A stretch of DNA of 18,784 nucleotides, from the NCBI RefSeq assembly GCF_002843235.3, contig NZ_CP031121.1:1-18784 (forward strand), in the 5' to 3' direction. Below are positions 1 to 9,012 of the stretch, piece by piece. Positions within the stretch are counted from its first letter, which is position 1. Each line of letters opens with the position of its first letter. The notes beneath the pieces were generated by a model. It saw only the letters and a list, made by a program, of their open reading frames with translations. It ran no database searches and was not told the origin of the DNA. Source of the DNA: Providencia huaxiensis (GTDB taxonomy: Bacteria > Pseudomonadota > Gammaproteobacteria > Enterobacterales > Enterobacteriaceae). The position numbers and the translations under genes are program-made.

Positions 1-212
1 GTTGGCTTGCTTGAATCTATCCGGCGTCTGAATGGGATTTTATTCCCGCGCCTCGATGAGTTCCGCGCCTGATGAACCTCCAGAAAATATACGGCTTCAA
101 TGAGCCTTTCCGTTTTACAGGTTCCTCAACAGGCCGGTGGGCCGTTAGTATCATCAATATCAGTATTCGCAAAACCAGATGAATGATTGTTTAAACTGGT
201 GTATTTCTGCCT
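1..212 (-). ncRNA. Non-coding IS end, presumed to encode the guide (bridge/seek) RNA
   Basis: No gene is present in the 212 bp downstream of the transposase stop. IS1111-group elements are known to encode a guide RNA in the non-coding end after the transposase. Positions 107-116 (TTTCCGTTTT) are the exact complement of ten target bases that span the insertion point in the transposon repeat. A second, interrupted resemblance to the target lies at 81-94. The RNA limits and fold are not determined here; its presence is inferred from family knowledge plus this match. Confidence 0.45.
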
Positions 213-1217
213 TTATGCTTCGTAAGTTTGCTGTCGCGCCGTCAGTGCCCAGGCTATTCTGGCCAGCTTGTTTGCCAGAGCACAGGTGACGACAAAGTTG
301 CTTTTCCGACACAACAACTCCCTGACCCAGTCGGCCAACTTGCCAGACTGGTGTTCCAGTTTTTGTATGAATACCCTGGCACACTGAACCAACAAAGTTC
401 GGATCTTTTTGTTGCCCCGCTTGCTAATCCCTAACAATGTCGTCCGACCTCCCGTGCTGTACTGTCGGGGTACCAGCCCTGTTGCCGCCGCAAAGTCACG
501 GCTGCTGGCGTACTGCTTCCCGTCGCCAATCTCAGTTGAAATAGTACTGGCAGTCAGCGTTCCAACGCAGGGAATACTCAGCAAGCGCTGTCCAACCTCA
601 TCTTCGTCCAACTTTCGTTTCAACTGAGATTCCAGATCTTTAATCTGCTCAACAAGATAGTGATAATGCTGTTGTAATTTCAGCAGTAACTGGCTGAGAT
701 AAAGAGGCAAACTACTGTCCTCAAGAAGGGTACTCAGTCGACTAATAACGGCAGCACCTCGCGGAACGCTGATACCAAATTCCAGCAGAAAAGCATGCAT
801 CTGATTAGTTGTTTTCACCTTATCCTGAACCAGGGATTCACGGACACGATGCAGAGCTCGCATTGCCTGCTGAGATTCGGTTCTGGGCTGCACGAAACGC
901 ATAGATGGACGTGATGCTGCTTCACAGATAGCTTCAGCATCAACGAAGTCATTTTTGTTGCTTTTAACGAATGGGCGGACAAATTGCGGTGATATCAGCT
1001 TTGGAAAATGCCCTAACTCTGCCAGCTTGCGTGCCATAAAGTGAGAACCGCCACAGGCTTCCATCGCGATGGTTGTTGCCGGGCATGTCGCCAGAAATTC
1101 GATTAGCTTTGGTCGGGTGAATTTTTTACGGTAAACGGCCTTCCCACGATGATCCTGACAATGAATATGGAAAGAGTTCTTACCCAGATCGATACCAATA
1201 AGCGCAATGTTTTCCAT
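213..1217 (-). CDS. tnpA: IS110-family (IS4321/IS5075-type) transposase
   Basis: 334 aa. The DEDD-type catalytic domain is visible: Asp10 in IGIDLGKNSFHI, Glu53 in AMEACGG, and Asp90/Asp93 in KNDFVDAEAIC. The C-terminal transposase_20 region includes TGLVPRQYSTGGRTTLLG, where Ser254 is the likely nucleophile, and a basic tail. The start is ATG with GGAG eight bases upstream. Enzymes of this type insert without target duplication and, in this group, recognise the 38-bp ends of Tn21-subgroup transposons with an element-encoded guide RNA. The position inside such an end supports the assignment. The gene is complete and looks functional. Confidence 0.93.
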   Translation of the reverse strand: MENIALIGIDLGKNSFHIHCQDHRGKAVYRKKFTRPKLIEFLATCPATTIAMEACGGSHFMARKLAELGHFPKLISPQFVRPFVKSNKNDFVDAEAICEAASRPSMRFVQPRTESQQAMRALHRVRESLVQDKVKTTNQMHAFLLEFGISVPRGAAVISRLSTLLEDSSLPLYLSQLLLKLQQHYHYLVEQIKDLESQLKRKLDEDEVGQRLLSIPCVGTLTASTISTEIGDGKQYASSRDFAAATGLVPRQYSTGGRTTLLGISKRGNKKIRTLLVQCARVFIQKLEHQSGKLADWVRELLCRKSNFVVTCALANKLARIAWALTARQQTYEA

Positions 1218-1284
1218 GATGGTTCTCCGAATGAAAGCCTGTCCTCAGCATAGTACTGGGAAGGAGGGAGTGACCATCTCATTA

Positions 1285-1300
1285 AATAAAGCACGCTAAG
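1285..1300 (-). repeat. Inner 16 bp of the 38-bp Tn21-subgroup terminal inverted repeat, cut by the IS
   Basis: AATAAAGCACGCTAAG is the inner end of the Tn21-type terminal repeat, with the stop codon of tnpA inside it. The outer 22 bp are displaced by the insertion sequence and appear at 18720-18741. Interruption of this repeat normally stops the transposon moving by its own transposase. Confidence 0.88.
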
Positions 1301-4268
1301 CCGGTGGCAGCGGTCGCAATGGCCTAAACTTCCCCGCACCGACCTTGGCGCTGCTGCGCCATAGGTAATCGCCGGTCAGGTTGATGTGCTCCCACCCCAG
1401 CGGCGACAGATATTGCAACAATGTGTCGTCCAGCGCCGTGCCGTTGCCACGCAAAGCACTGGTGGCACGCTCCAGATATACCGTGTTCCACAACACGATG
1501 GCCGCCGTCACCAGATTGAGGCCGCTGGCCCGGTAGCGCTGCTGCTCAAAACTGCGGTCGCGGATTTCACCCAATCGGTAGAAGAAGACCGCCCTGGCCA
1601 GCGCGTTGCGCGCCTCGCCCTTATTCAGCCCCGCATGGACGCGGCGGCGCAGCTCCACGCTTTGCAGCCAATCCAAAATGAACAGCGTGCGCTCGATGCG
1701 CCCCAGCTCGCGCAACGCCACGGCCAAGCCGTTCTGGCGCGGGTAGCTGCCGAGTTTGCGCAGCATCAGCGAAGCCGTTACCGTGCCTTGCTTGATGGAG
1801 GTGGCCAGCCGCAGAATTTCATCCCAATGGGCGCGTATTTGCTTGATGTTCAGCCTGTCGCTGCTAATCATCGGCTTGAGCGCGTCATAGGCGGCATCGC
1901 CCTTGGGGATGAATAGCTTGGTTTCGCCCAAGTCACGGATACGCGGCGCGAAGCGAAATCCCAGCAAATGCATCAAGCCAAACACGTGATCGGTGAAGCC
2001 TGCCGTGTCGGTGTAGTGTTCCTCGATGCGCAAGTCCGACTCGTGGTACAGCAGGCCATCAAGCACGTAAGTTGAATCACGAATGCCCACGTTGACCACC
2101 TTGGCACTGAAGGGCGCGTACTGGTCGGAGATATGGGTGTAGAAAGTCCGTCCTGGACTGCTTCCATACTTCGGGTTGATATGACCAGTGCTTTCTGCTT
2201 TGCTGCCGGTTCTGAAGTTCTGGCCGTCCGACGATGACGTGGTGCCGTCACCCCAGTTGCCGGCGAAGGGTTGCCGAAACTGCGCATTCACCAGCTCGGC
2301 CAGCGCCGTCGAATAGGTTTCATCGCGGATGTGCCAGGCTTGCAGCCAAGACAGCTTGGCGTAGGTGGTGCCAGGGCAGGACTCGGCCATTTTGGTCAGA
2401 CCCAGGTTGATCGCGTCGGCCAGGATCGTCGTCAACAGCAAGGTTTTGTCCTTGGCCGTGTCGCTGGTCTTCAGGTGTGTGAAGTGGCGGGTGAAGCCCG
2501 TCCATTCATCGACCTCCATCAGCAACTCGGTGATTTTGAGGTGCGGCAGCAGCATAGCTGTCTGGTCGATCATGGCTTGCGCGGCGTCTGGTACTGCCGC
2601 GTCCAGCGGCGTGATCTTCAGGCCTGACGCGGTGGTGATGATGGCATCCGGTAAGTCGTTGGCCGCAGCCATGCGGTTGACTGTGGCGAGTTGCGCCTCC
2701 AACAATTCCAACCGGTCATGCAGGTATTGGTCGCAGTCGGTGGCCACTGCCAGCGGCAATTCGCTGGCCAGCTTCAAAGTGGCGAACTTCTCGACCGGCA
2801 CCAGGTATTCGTCGAAGTCCTTGAACTGGCGAGAACCCTGCACCCAGACATCACCGGAGCGCAGCGCGTTCTTCAGCTCCGACAGGGCGCATAACTCGTA
2901 GTAACGCCGGTCGATGCCGTCGTCGGTCAGAACCAGCTTTGCCCAGCGCGGCTTGATGAATGCGGTTGGCGCATCGGCGGGCACCTTGCGCGCGCTGTCG
3001 CTGTTCATGCCGCGCAGCATGTCGATGGCATCGAGCACACCCTTGGCGGCGGGCGCAGCCCGCAATTTGAGCACGCCCAGGAACTGCGGCGCGTAGCGGC
3101 GTAGCGTGGCATAGCTTTCACCGATGTGGTGCAGGAAATCAAAGTCGGCAGGCCGCGCCAATGTTTGCGCTTCGGTGACGCTGGCGGCGAAGGTGTCCCA
3201 GGGCATAACGGCCTCGATGGCGGCGAACGGATCGCTGCCGCTTTGCTTGGCCTCAATCAACGCTTGACCGATGCGCCCATACATCCGCACCTTGTCGTTG
3301 ATCGCCTTGCCGGAAGCCTGGAACTGCTGCTGATGCTTGTTCTTGGCCGCGTTGAACAGCTTGCCGATGATGCGATCGTGAAGGTCGATGATTTCATCGG
3401 TGACGGTGGCCATGCCTTCGATGGCCAGCGCTACCAGCGTGGCATAGCGTCGTTGCACCTCGAACTTTGCCAGATCAGCAGGCGTCATCTGGCCACCTTC
3501 ACGAGCGATTTTGAGCAGGCGGTTCTGGTGAACCTGCCGCTCGATGCCTGCGGGCAGATCAAGTGCTTGCCAGGATTTCAGGCGCTCAATATGTTCGAGC
3601 ATGTGGCGAGAGTTCGGTTTGGCAGGCGACTGGCGCAGCCATGCCAGCCACGTCACTTTACTGCCGTCCTTGCGCTTGAGAAGTTCGTCCAGGCGCTGAC
3701 GGTGGGGTGATAACAAAGAATCGGTCAGCGCCGCGTAAATGCGTCGGTTGGCACGGGTGATGGCCTCGGCGCTTGCGCGCTCGATGGCATTCATGGCGGG
3801 CAGGATAATGCTCTGCCGCCGCAGATTCTCGACAAGTGCGCTCGCCAGCACGATGCCTTTGTCGGTCTGCAAGGCCAGCTCGGTCAATGTATGCACGGCT
3901 TGCCGATAGTGGCTCATGGTGAAGGGCTTGAACCCAAAAACCGTTTGCAGCTCGACCAAGTGCTCCCGCCGTGTCTGTTCGCGCTGGCCGTACTCGCTCC
4001 AACTTTCCACTGGCATCTTGAGTTGCGCGGCCACCATGCGCAACAGGGGCGGAAACGGAGGCTCATCGACGCCCAAAAAGGTGCCAGGGAATCGCAAGTA
4101 GCAAAGCTGCACAGCGAAGCCCAATCGATTCGCGGCGCCGCGACGCTGACGGATCACCGACAGGTCGGTTTCGTTGAACGTGTAGTGCCGTATCAGTTCG
4201 TCTTTGGCATCTGGCAGTGCCAGCAGGCTTTCGCGCTCGGTGGCGGACAGGATTGAGCGGCGTGGCAT
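1296..4268 (-). CDS. tnpA: Tn3-family transposase TnpA, Tn501/Tn1696-like (Tn21 subgroup)
   Basis: 990 aa, the normal length for the Tn21 subgroup (about 988). It begins [20 protein letters not shown] and has the family region [11 protein letters not shown] from about residue 673. [13 protein letters not shown] lies near 752 and [15 protein letters not shown] near 883, together supplying the expected Asp-Asp-Glu set. It catalyses replicative transposition by binding the 38-bp ends. The sequence differs at many positions from the Tn21 protein as I recall it and fits a Tn1696-like enzyme better. It starts 2 bp after the tnpR stop, so the two are probably co-transcribed, and its stop codon lies in the terminal repeat. 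The gene looks intact, but at least one of its ends is interrupted by an IS. Confidence 0.93.
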   Translation of the reverse strand: MPRRSILSATERESLLALPDAKDELIRHYTFNETDLSVIRQRRGAANRLGFAVQLCYLRFPGTFLGVDEPPFPPLLRMVAAQLKMPVESWSEYGQREQTRREHLVELQTVFGFKPFTMSHYRQAVHTLTELALQTDKGIVLASALVENLRRQSIILPAMNAIERASAEAITRANRRIYAALTDSLLSPHRQRLDELLKRKDGSKVTWLAWLRQSPAKPNSRHMLEHIERLKSWQALDLPAGIERQVHQNRLLKIAREGGQMTPADLAKFEVQRRYATLVALAIEGMATVTDEIIDLHDRIIGKLFNAAKNKHQQQFQASGKAINDKVRMYGRIGQALIEAKQSGSDPFAAIEAVMPWDTFAASVTEAQTLARPADFDFLHHIGESYATLRRYAPQFLGVLKLRAAPAAKGVLDAIDMLRGMNSDSARKVPADAPTAFIKPRWAKLVLTDDGIDRRYYELCALSELKNALRSGDVWVQGSRQFKDFDEYLVPVEKFATLKLASELPLAVATDCDQYLHDRLELLEAQLATVNRMAAANDLPDAIITTASGLKITPLDAAVPDAAQAMIDQTAMLLPHLKITELLMEVDEWTGFTRHFTHLKTSDTAKDKTLLLTTILADAINLGLTKMAESCPGTTYAKLSWLQAWHIRDETYSTALAELVNAQFRQPFAGNWGDGTTSSSDGQNFRTGSKAESTGHINPKYGSSPGRTFYTHISDQYAPFSAKVVNVGIRDSTYVLDGLLYHESDLRIEEHYTDTAGFTDHVFGLMHLLGFRFAPRIRDLGETKLFIPKGDAAYDALKPMISSDRLNIKQIRAHWDEILRLATSIKQGTVTASLMLRKLGSYPRQNGLAVALRELGRIERTLFILDWLQSVELRRRVHAGLNKGEARNALARAVFFYRLGEIRDRSFEQQRYRASGLNLVTAAIVLWNTVYLERATSALRGNGTALDDTLLQYLSPLGWEHINLTGDYLWRSSAKVGAGKFRPLRPLPPA

Positions 4269-4270
4269 GG

Positions 4271-4828
4271 TCAGTCTTCCCGCAGGTACTGGTACAAGGT
4301 TTCGCGGCTGATGCCGAAGTCACGGGCCACCAAGGTTTTTTGGTCGCCTGCCGCAACTCGCCGTTTCAACTCGGCAATTTGTTCGCTGTTCAGCGATTTC
4401 TTTCGTCCCCGGTAGGCACCGCGCTGCTTGGCCAGCACGATTCCCTCGCGCTGACGTTCGCGGATCAGGGCGCGCTCGAACTCAGCGAAGGCTCCCATGA
4501 CCGACAGCATCAGATTGGCCATCGGTGAGTCCTCGCCGGTGAACTTCAGCCCTTCTTTGACGAACTCCATGCGCACGCCCCGTTGTGTCAGCCCTTGGAC
4601 GATGCGGCGCAGGTCATCAAGGTTGCGTGCCAGCCTGTCCATGCTATGCACCACCACGGTGTCGCCCTCGCGGACGAAGGCCAGCAGCCTTTCCAGCTCG
4701 GGACGCTGGGTGTCCTTGCCAGAAGCCTTGTCGGTGAACACCCGCGCCACCTGAACACCCTCCAATTGCCGTTCCGGGTTCTGGTCGAAGCTGCTGACGC
4801 GGACATAGCCGATGCGTTGACCTTGCAA
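4271..4828 (-). CDS. tnpR: TnpR serine resolvase, Tn501/Tn1696-like
   Basis: 185 aa from a TTG start. I chose TTG because GGAGG lies just upstream (minus strand GGAGGCATC-TTG) and because the protein then begins [20 protein letters not shown] as in the family; the longer frame upstream runs through the res site. The catalytic serine is in YVRVS (Ser12). A C-terminal helix-turn-helix ([20 protein letters not shown]) binds res. The enzyme resolves cointegrates made by TnpA and represses tnpA/tnpR from res. Here its res site is split by the integron: subsites II and III are next to the gene, while the crossover subsite I is not seen. Confidence 0.92.
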   Translation of the reverse strand: MQGQRIGYVRVSSFDQNPERQLEGVQVARVFTDKASGKDTQRPELERLLAFVREGDTVVVHSMDRLARNLDDLRRIVQGLTQRGVRMEFVKEGLKFTGEDSPMANLMLSVMGAFAEFERALIRERQREGIVLAKQRGAYRGRKKSLNSEQIAELKRRVAAGDQKTLVARDFGISRETLYQYLRED

Positions 4829-4848
4829 GATGCCTCCAAAGGCAAAAG

Positions 4849-4917
4849 TGTCAGGATGAAATCTATTACCTTTGACGGAATATGTCAATCAATAGGAAAT
4901 TTAACTCTATTCTGACA
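4849..4917 (-). other. res subsites III and II of the transposon (partial res site)
   Basis: TGTCA and TGACG-type half-sites bound two resolvase-binding intervals, 4849-4877 (29 bp) and 4883-4917 (35 bp, TGTCA to TGACA). They lie directly upstream of tnpR, as subsites III and II do in Tn21-subgroup elements. The integron begins 15 bp further on, so it entered the res region. Subsite I would be expected beyond the integron and is absent from this window. This region should also contain the tnpR/tnpA promoter. Confidence 0.7.
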
Positions 4918-4931
4918 TCGTTTGCACATGG

Positions 4932-4956
4932 TGTCGTTTTCAGAAGACGGCTGCAC
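4932..4956 (+). repeat. IRi, 25-bp initial terminal repeat of the class 1 integron (Tn402-type)
   Basis: TGTCGTTTTCAGAAGACGGC at 4932-4951, continuing TGCAC, is the standard outer end of the 5'-CS. A second copy of the transposase-binding motif, TCAGAAGCCGACTGCACTA, follows about 20 bp later, as in Tn402 ends. The five bases outside are CATGG. No matching duplication can be sought because the other boundary is rearranged. Confidence 0.95.
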
Positions 4957-5133
4957 TGAACGTCAGAAGCCGACTGCACTATAGCAGCGGAGGGGTTGGA
5001 TCCATCAGGCAACGACGGGCTGCTGCCGGCCATCAGCGGACGCAGGGAGGACTTTCCGCAACCGGCCGTTCGATGCGGCACCGATGGCCTTCGCGCAGGG
5101 GTAGTGAATCCGCCAGGATTGACTTGCGCTGCC

Positions 5134-6147
5134 CTACCTCTCACTAGTGAGGGGCGGCAGCGCATCAAGCGGTGAGCGCACTCCGGCACCGCCAACTTTC
5201 AGCACATGCGTGTAAATCATCGTCGTAGAGACGTCGGAATGGCCGAGCAGATCCTGCACGGTTCGAATGTCGTAACCGCTGCGGAGCAAGGCCGTCGCGA
5301 ACGAGTGGCGGAGGGTGTGCGGTGTGGCGGGCTTCGTGATGCCTGCTTGTTCTACGGCACGTTTGAAGGCGCGCTGAAAGGTCTGGTCATACATGTGATG
5401 GCGACGCACGACACCGCTCCGTGGATCGGTCGAATGCGTGTGCTGCGCAAAAACCCAGAACCACGGCCAGGAATGCCCGGCGCGCGGATACTTCCGCTCA
5501 AGGGCGTCGGGAAGCGCAACGCCGCTGCGGCCCTCGGCCTGGTCCTTCAGCCACCATGCCCGTGCACGCGACAGCTGCTCGCGCAGGCTGGGTGCCAAGC
5601 TCTCGGGTAACATCAAGGCCCGATCCTTGGAGCCCTTGCCCTCCCGCACGATGATCGTGCCGTGATCGAAATCCAGATCCTTGACCCGCAGTTGCAAACC
5701 CTCACTGATCCGCATGCCCGTTCCATACAGAAGCTGGGCGAACAAACGATGCTCGCCTTCCAGAAAACCGAGGATGCGAACCACTTCATCCGGGGTCAGC
5801 ACCACCGGCAAGCGCCGCGACGGCCGAGGTCTTCCGATCTCCTGAAGCCAGGGCAGATCCGTGCACAGCACCTTGCCGTAGAAGAACAGCAAGGCCGCCA
5901 ATGCCTGACGATGCGTGGAGACCGAAACCTTGCGCTCGTTCGCCAGCCAGGACAGAAATGCCTCGACTTCGCTGCTGCCCAAGGTTGCCGGGTGACGCAC
6001 ACCGTGGAAACGGATGAAGGCACGAACCCAGTTGACATAAGCCTGTTCGGTTGGTAAGCTGTAATGCAAGTAGCGTATGCGCTCACGCAACTGGTCCAGA
6101 ACCTTGACCGAACGCAGCGGTGGTAACGGCGCAGTGGCGGTTTTCAT
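5134..6147 (-). CDS. intI1: Class 1 integron integrase (tyrosine recombinase)
   Basis: 337 aa, full length. Catalytic residues are all present: Arg146 in GTGMRISE, His277 and Arg280 in PHTLRHSF, and Tyr312 in MIYTHV. The IntI-specific insert of roughly residues 190-250 is also present. The enzyme recombines attI1 with folded single-stranded attC sites to insert, excise and shuffle cassettes. The gene is transcribed away from the cassettes and overlaps promoter Pc, so Pc sequence changes alter the protein. Here Pro32 and Asn39 replace the Arg32 and His39 found with the weak promoter. A LexA box lies just upstream of the start, pointing to SOS control. Confidence 0.98.
   Translation of the reverse strand: MKTATAPLPPLRSVKVLDQLRERIRYLHYSLPTEQAYVNWVRAFIRFHGVRHPATLGSSEVEAFLSWLANERKVSVSTHRQALAALLFFYGKVLCTDLPWLQEIGRPRPSRRLPVVLTPDEVVRILGFLEGEHRLFAQLLYGTGMRISEGLQLRVKDLDFDHGTIIVREGKGSKDRALMLPESLAPSLREQLSRARAWWLKDQAEGRSGVALPDALERKYPRAGHSWPWFWVFAQHTHSTDPRSGVVRRHHMYDQTFQRAFKRAVEQAGITKPATPHTLRHSFATALLRSGYDIRTVQDLLGHSDVSTTMIYTHVLKVGGAGVRSPLDALPPLTSER
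6032..6060 (+). promoter_or_regulatory. Cassette promoter Pc (PcH2-type with extended -10)
   Basis: TTGACA (6032-6037), a 17-bp spacer and TAAGCT (6055-6060) lie inside intI1 on the opposite strand. TTGACA with TAAGCT is the hybrid PcH2 pair. The bases just before the -10 read TGG, giving a TGn extended -10 motif where the common sequence has TCG. Both features raise promoter strength over the weak form. This promoter drives the carbapenemase and the cassettes behind it. Confidence 0.93.
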
Positions 6148-6150
6148 GGC

Positions 6151-6176
6151 TTGTTATGACTGTTTTTTTGTACAGT
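6151..6176 (+). promoter_or_regulatory. P2 promoter, inactive form (14-bp spacer)
   Basis: TTGTTA (6151-6156) and TACAGT (6171-6176) are separated by 14 bp. The active form carries a GGG insertion that gives 17 bp, and it is not present here. Expression of the cassettes should therefore come from Pc. Confidence 0.85.
6160..6175 (-). promoter_or_regulatory. LexA box controlling intI1
   Basis: CTGTTTTTTTGTACAG fits CTG-N10-CAG and lies 13 bp upstream of the intI1 start, where SOS control of class 1 integrases has been described. The box is intact because the P2 GGG insertion, which would break its spacing, is absent. Confidence 0.8.
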
Positions 6177-6218
6177 CTATGCCTCGGGCATCCAAGCAGC
6201 AAGCGCGTTACGCCGTGG

Positions 6219-6283
6219 GTCGATGTTTGATGTTATGGAGCAGCAACGATGTTACGCAGCAGGGCAGTCGCCCTAAAACAAAG
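6219..6283 (+). other. attI1 recombination site
   Basis: This is the last 65 bp of the 5'-CS, ending at the crossover G in GTTAGAA. It includes the usual direct-repeat integrase sites around TGATGTTATGGAGCAGC and ACGATGTTACGCAGCAGG. The first cassette begins at 6284. The exact left limit is taken from the known length of the site. Confidence 0.88.
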
Positions 6284-6287
6284 TTAG
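6249..6287 (+). CDS. Short attI1 reading frame (ORF-11 type)
   Basis: ATG at 6249 opens a frame of a dozen codons (MLRSRAVALKQS) with GGAG eight bases upstream, ending in the cassette junction TAG. This corresponds to the attI1 mini-frame described as helping translation of cassette genes that lack their own ribosome site. The next gene, blaIMP, has its own site (AGGGA), so the frame may matter little here. Confidence 0.45.
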   Translation: MLRSRAVALKQS

Positions 6288-7040
<753 letters not shown>

Positions 7041-7042
7041 AT

Positions 7043-7169
7043 TTCTAACAAGTCGTTGCAGCATCGTGCGCTGCGCGCACTGGACAGTTTTTAAGTCGCG
7101 GTTTTATGGTTTTGCTTCGCAAAAATATTCCATAAAACCACAACTTAAAAACTGCCGCTGAACTCGGCG
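7043..7169 (+). other. attC site of the blaIMP cassette (127 bp)
   Basis: The site begins TTCTAAC and ends at the G of GTTAGAT. Large imperfect inverted repeats pair CAGTTTTTAAGT-type and GTTTTATGG-type blocks with ACTTAAAAACTG and CCATAAAAC near the other end. The cassette spans 6284-7169. A long attC of this size is what I recall for blaIMP cassettes. Confidence 0.9.
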
Positions 7170-7271
7170 TTAGATGCTTTGCTGTGCGCACAAATTTCGG
7201 CCAGCAACAAGACTGTTTTTTTTCTTAAATCGAACCTAAAATTTATTCGCGGAACTCCATGGATAAATATT

Positions 7272-7604
7272 TTGAAAAATTGGTTATTTCTGGCTACGTC
7301 CATTATTTTTGAGGTCATTGCAACCTCTGCGCTCAAGTCTAGTGAGGGCTTTACTAGGTTAGTACCGTCTTTTATCGTCGTAGCGGGATACGCTGCTGCT
7401 TTTTATTTCCTGTCGCTGACACTCAAATCGATTCCTGTTGGAATCGCCTACGCAGTTTGGTCGGGCCTCGGGATCGTCTTGGTCACTGCGATTGCATGGG
7501 TTTTGCATGGTCAAAAACTAGATATGTGGGGATTTGTTGGTGTCGGCTTCATTATCAGCGGCGTTGCTGTGCTCAACTTGCTATCTAAGGCAAGTGTTCA
7601 CTAA
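7272..7604 (+). CDS. qacG: Small multidrug resistance (SMR) efflux protein, QacG-type cassette
   Basis: 110 aa, four predicted membrane helices, and the essential membrane Glu14 in [18 protein letters not shown]. It exports quaternary ammonium compounds and dyes using the proton gradient as a dimer in the inner membrane. The start is taken as TTG at 7272, because the protein then aligns from residue 1 with QacE (MKGWLFL against LKNWLFL); no in-frame ATG exists nearby and the ATG at 7259 is out of frame. The ribosome site is weak. It is closely similar to qacEdelta1 further along (11095) but keeps a natural C-terminus ([21 protein letters not shown]). The cassette spans 7170-7706. I recall the name qacG2 for it. 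Confidence 0.88.
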   Translation: MKNWLFLATSIIFEVIATSALKSSEGFTRLVPSFIVVAGYAAAFYFLSLTLKSIPVGIAYAVWSGLGIVLVTAIAWVLHGQKLDMWGFVGVGFIISGVAVLNLLSKASVH

Positions 7605-7613
7605 AACGGTCGC

Positions 7614-7706
7614 ATCTAACCATTCCGTCGAGAGGGACCGCCCACAAGCTGCGCTTGCGGGTTCCCTTCGCGGCTTCGCCGCTACGGCGGCCCCTCACGT
7701 CAAACG
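7614..7706 (+). other. attC site of the qacG cassette
   Basis: ATCTAAC at the left and GTTAGGC at the right bound inverted repeats, with a GC-rich central palindrome around GCGGCTTCGCCGC. The crossover follows G7706. Confidence 0.85.
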
Positions 7707-7730
7707 TTAGGCATCACAAAGTACAGCATC

Positions 7731-8285
7731 GTGACCAACAGCAACGATTCCGTCACACTGCGCCTCATGACTGAGCATGACCTTGCGATGCTCTATGAGT
7801 GGCTAAATCGATCTCATATCGTCGAGTGGTGGGGCGGAGAAGAAGCACGCCCGACACTTGCTGACGTACAGGAACAGTACTTGCCAAGCGTTTTAGCGCA
7901 AGAGTCCGTCACTCCATACATTGCAATGCTGAATGGAGAGCCGATTGGGTATGCCCAGTCGTACGTTGCTCTTGGAAGCGGGGACGGATGGTGGGAAGAA
8001 GAAACCGATCCAGGAGTACGCGGAATAGACCAGTCACTGGCGAATGCATCACAACTGGGCAAAGGCTTGGGAACCAAGCTGGTTCGAGCTCTGGTTGAGT
8101 TGCTGTTCAATGATCCCGAGGTCACCAAGATCCAAACGGACCCGTCGCCGAGCAACTTGCGAGCGATCCGATGCTACGAGAAAGCGGGGTTTGAGAGGCA
8201 AGGTACCGTAACCACCCCAGATGGTCCAGCCGTGTACATGGTTCAAACACGCCAGGCATTCGAGCGAACACGCAGTGATGCCTAA
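7731..8285 (+). CDS. aacA4: Aminoglycoside 6'-N-acetyltransferase, AAC(6')-Ib
   Basis: 184 aa from a GTG start; start sites of this gene vary between cassettes. It is a GNAT-fold acetyl-CoA-dependent enzyme that modifies the 6'-amino group of tobramycin, amikacin and kanamycin. The acetyl-CoA binding region is [14 protein letters not shown] (residues 108-121). The two positions that define the fluoroquinolone-acetylating -cr form are ordinary here: Trp87 in DGWWEEE and Asp164 in PDGPAVY (102 and 179 in common numbering). Leu103 in QSLANAS is the amikacin-type residue rather than the gentamicin-type serine. It lies in the third cassette (7707-8345), and its stop codon overlaps the start of attC. 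Confidence 0.96.
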   Translation: MTNSNDSVTLRLMTEHDLAMLYEWLNRSHIVEWWGGEEARPTLADVQEQYLPSVLAQESVTPYIAMLNGEPIGYAQSYVALGSGDGWWEEETDPGVRGIDQSLANASQLGKGLGTKLVRALVELLFNDPEVTKIQTDPSPSNLRAIRCYEKAGFERQGTVTTPDGPAVYMVQTRQAFERTRSDA

Positions 8286-8345
8286 CCCTTCCATCGAGGG
8301 GGACGTCCAAGGGCTGGCGCCCTTGGCCGCCCCTCATGTCAAACG
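8280..8345 (+). other. attC site of the aacA4 cassette
   Basis: GCCTAAC, which contains the stop codon of aacA4, pairs with the right core GTTAGAC. Between them are GGACGTCC-type inverted arms and the central repeat GGCGCCCTTGGCC. The crossover follows G8345. Confidence 0.88.
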
Positions 8346-8379
8346 TTAGACGGCAAAGTCACAGACCGCGGGATCTCTT

Positions 8380-9012
8380 ATGACCAACTACTTTGATAGC
8401 CCCTTCAAAGGCAAGCTGCTTTCTGAGCAAGTGAAGAACCCCAATATCAAAGTTGGGCGGTACAGCTATTACTCTGGCTACTATCATGGGCACTCATTCG
8501 ATGACTGCGCACGGTATCTGTTTCCGGACCGTGATGACGTTGATAAGTTGATCATCGGTAGTTTCTGCTCTATCGGGAGTGGGGCTTCCTTTATCATGGC
8601 TGGCAATCAGGGGCATCGGTACGACTGGGCATCATCTTTCCCGTTCTTTTATATGCAGGAAGAACCTGCATTCTCAAGCGCACTCGATGCCTTCCAAAAA
8701 GCAGGTAATACTGTCATTGGCAATGACGTTTGGATCGGCTCTGAGGCAATGGTCATGCCCGGAATCAAGATCGGGCACGGTGCGGTGATAGGCAGCCGCT
8801 CGTTGGTGACAAAAGATGTGGAGCCTTACGCTATCGTTGGCGGCAATCCCGCTAAGAAGATTAAGAAACGCTTCACCGATGAGGAAATTTCATTGCTTCT
8901 GGAGATGGAGTGGTGGAATTGGTCACTGGAGAAGATCAAAGCGGCAATGCCCATGCTGTGCTCGTCTAATATTGTTGGCCTGCACAAGTATTGGCTCGAG
9001 TTTGCCGTCTAA
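8380..9012 (+). CDS. catB3: Chloramphenicol O-acetyltransferase, CatB3 type (hexapeptide-repeat family)
   Basis: 210 aa. It acetylates chloramphenicol with acetyl-CoA and belongs to the left-handed beta-helix xenobiotic acetyltransferases, not to the classical CatA fold. Hexapeptide repeats run through [20 protein letters not shown] (about 112-131), and the catalytic His79 is in GNQGHRYD. It is in the fourth cassette, 8346-9011 plus 10938-10986, which totals 715 bp once the intron is removed. A group II intron interrupts the attC of this cassette one base before the end of the stop codon: TA comes from the cassette and the final A from the intron, so TAA is preserved and the protein is unchanged. 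Confidence 0.96.
   Translation: MTNYFDSPFKGKLLSEQVKNPNIKVGRYSYYSGYYHGHSFDDCARYLFPDRDDVDKLIIGSFCSIGSGASFIMAGNQGHRYDWASSFPFFYMQEEPAFSSALDAFQKAGNTVIGNDVWIGSEAMVMPGIKIGHGAVIGSRSLVTKDVEPYAIVGGNPAKKIKKRFTDEEISLLLEMEWWNWSLEKIKAAMPMLCSSNIVGLHKYWLEFAV

Larger units (their letters stand above)
1..1284 (-). mobile_element. IS4321/IS5075-type insertion sequence (IS110 family, IS1111 group), all but its last 43 bp
   Basis: One IS110-type transposase gene is followed by a long non-coding end. The end near 1284 carries a subterminal repeat: on the minus strand, 7 bp (TAATGAG) precede ATGGTCACTCCC. The same 12-mer recurs on the plus strand at 18745, with 3 bp outside it. That 7/3 arrangement is what I recall for IS4321/IS5075. 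The element lies inside a Tn21-type 38-bp terminal repeat, its known target. Joined to 18742-18784 it is 1327 bp, the expected length. IS4321 and IS5075 are too alike for me to separate by eye. Confidence 0.85.
4932..6283. other. Class 1 integron 5'-conserved segment
   Basis: The segment runs from IRi to the G of the attI1 crossover (G|TTAG at 6283/6284) and contains intI1, Pc, the inactive P2 and attI1. Its 1352 bp is the expected size, with no insertion or deletion noticed. The stretch between IRi and the intI1 stop (4957-5133) is the usual non-coding part. Confidence 0.93.

Noticed and set aside
4271..4888. Longer TnpR start at 4888
   Set aside because: It would add 20 residues encoded by the res site, without family similarity. 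TTG at 4828 has a strong ribosome site and gives the usual length.
6151..6176. Active second cassette promoter P2
   Set aside because: The spacer is 14 bp and the activating GGG insertion is absent.
7731..8285. Fluoroquinolone-modifying aac(6')-Ib-cr variant
   Set aside because: The two defining positions are unchanged (Trp87 and Asp164, equal to 102 and 179).
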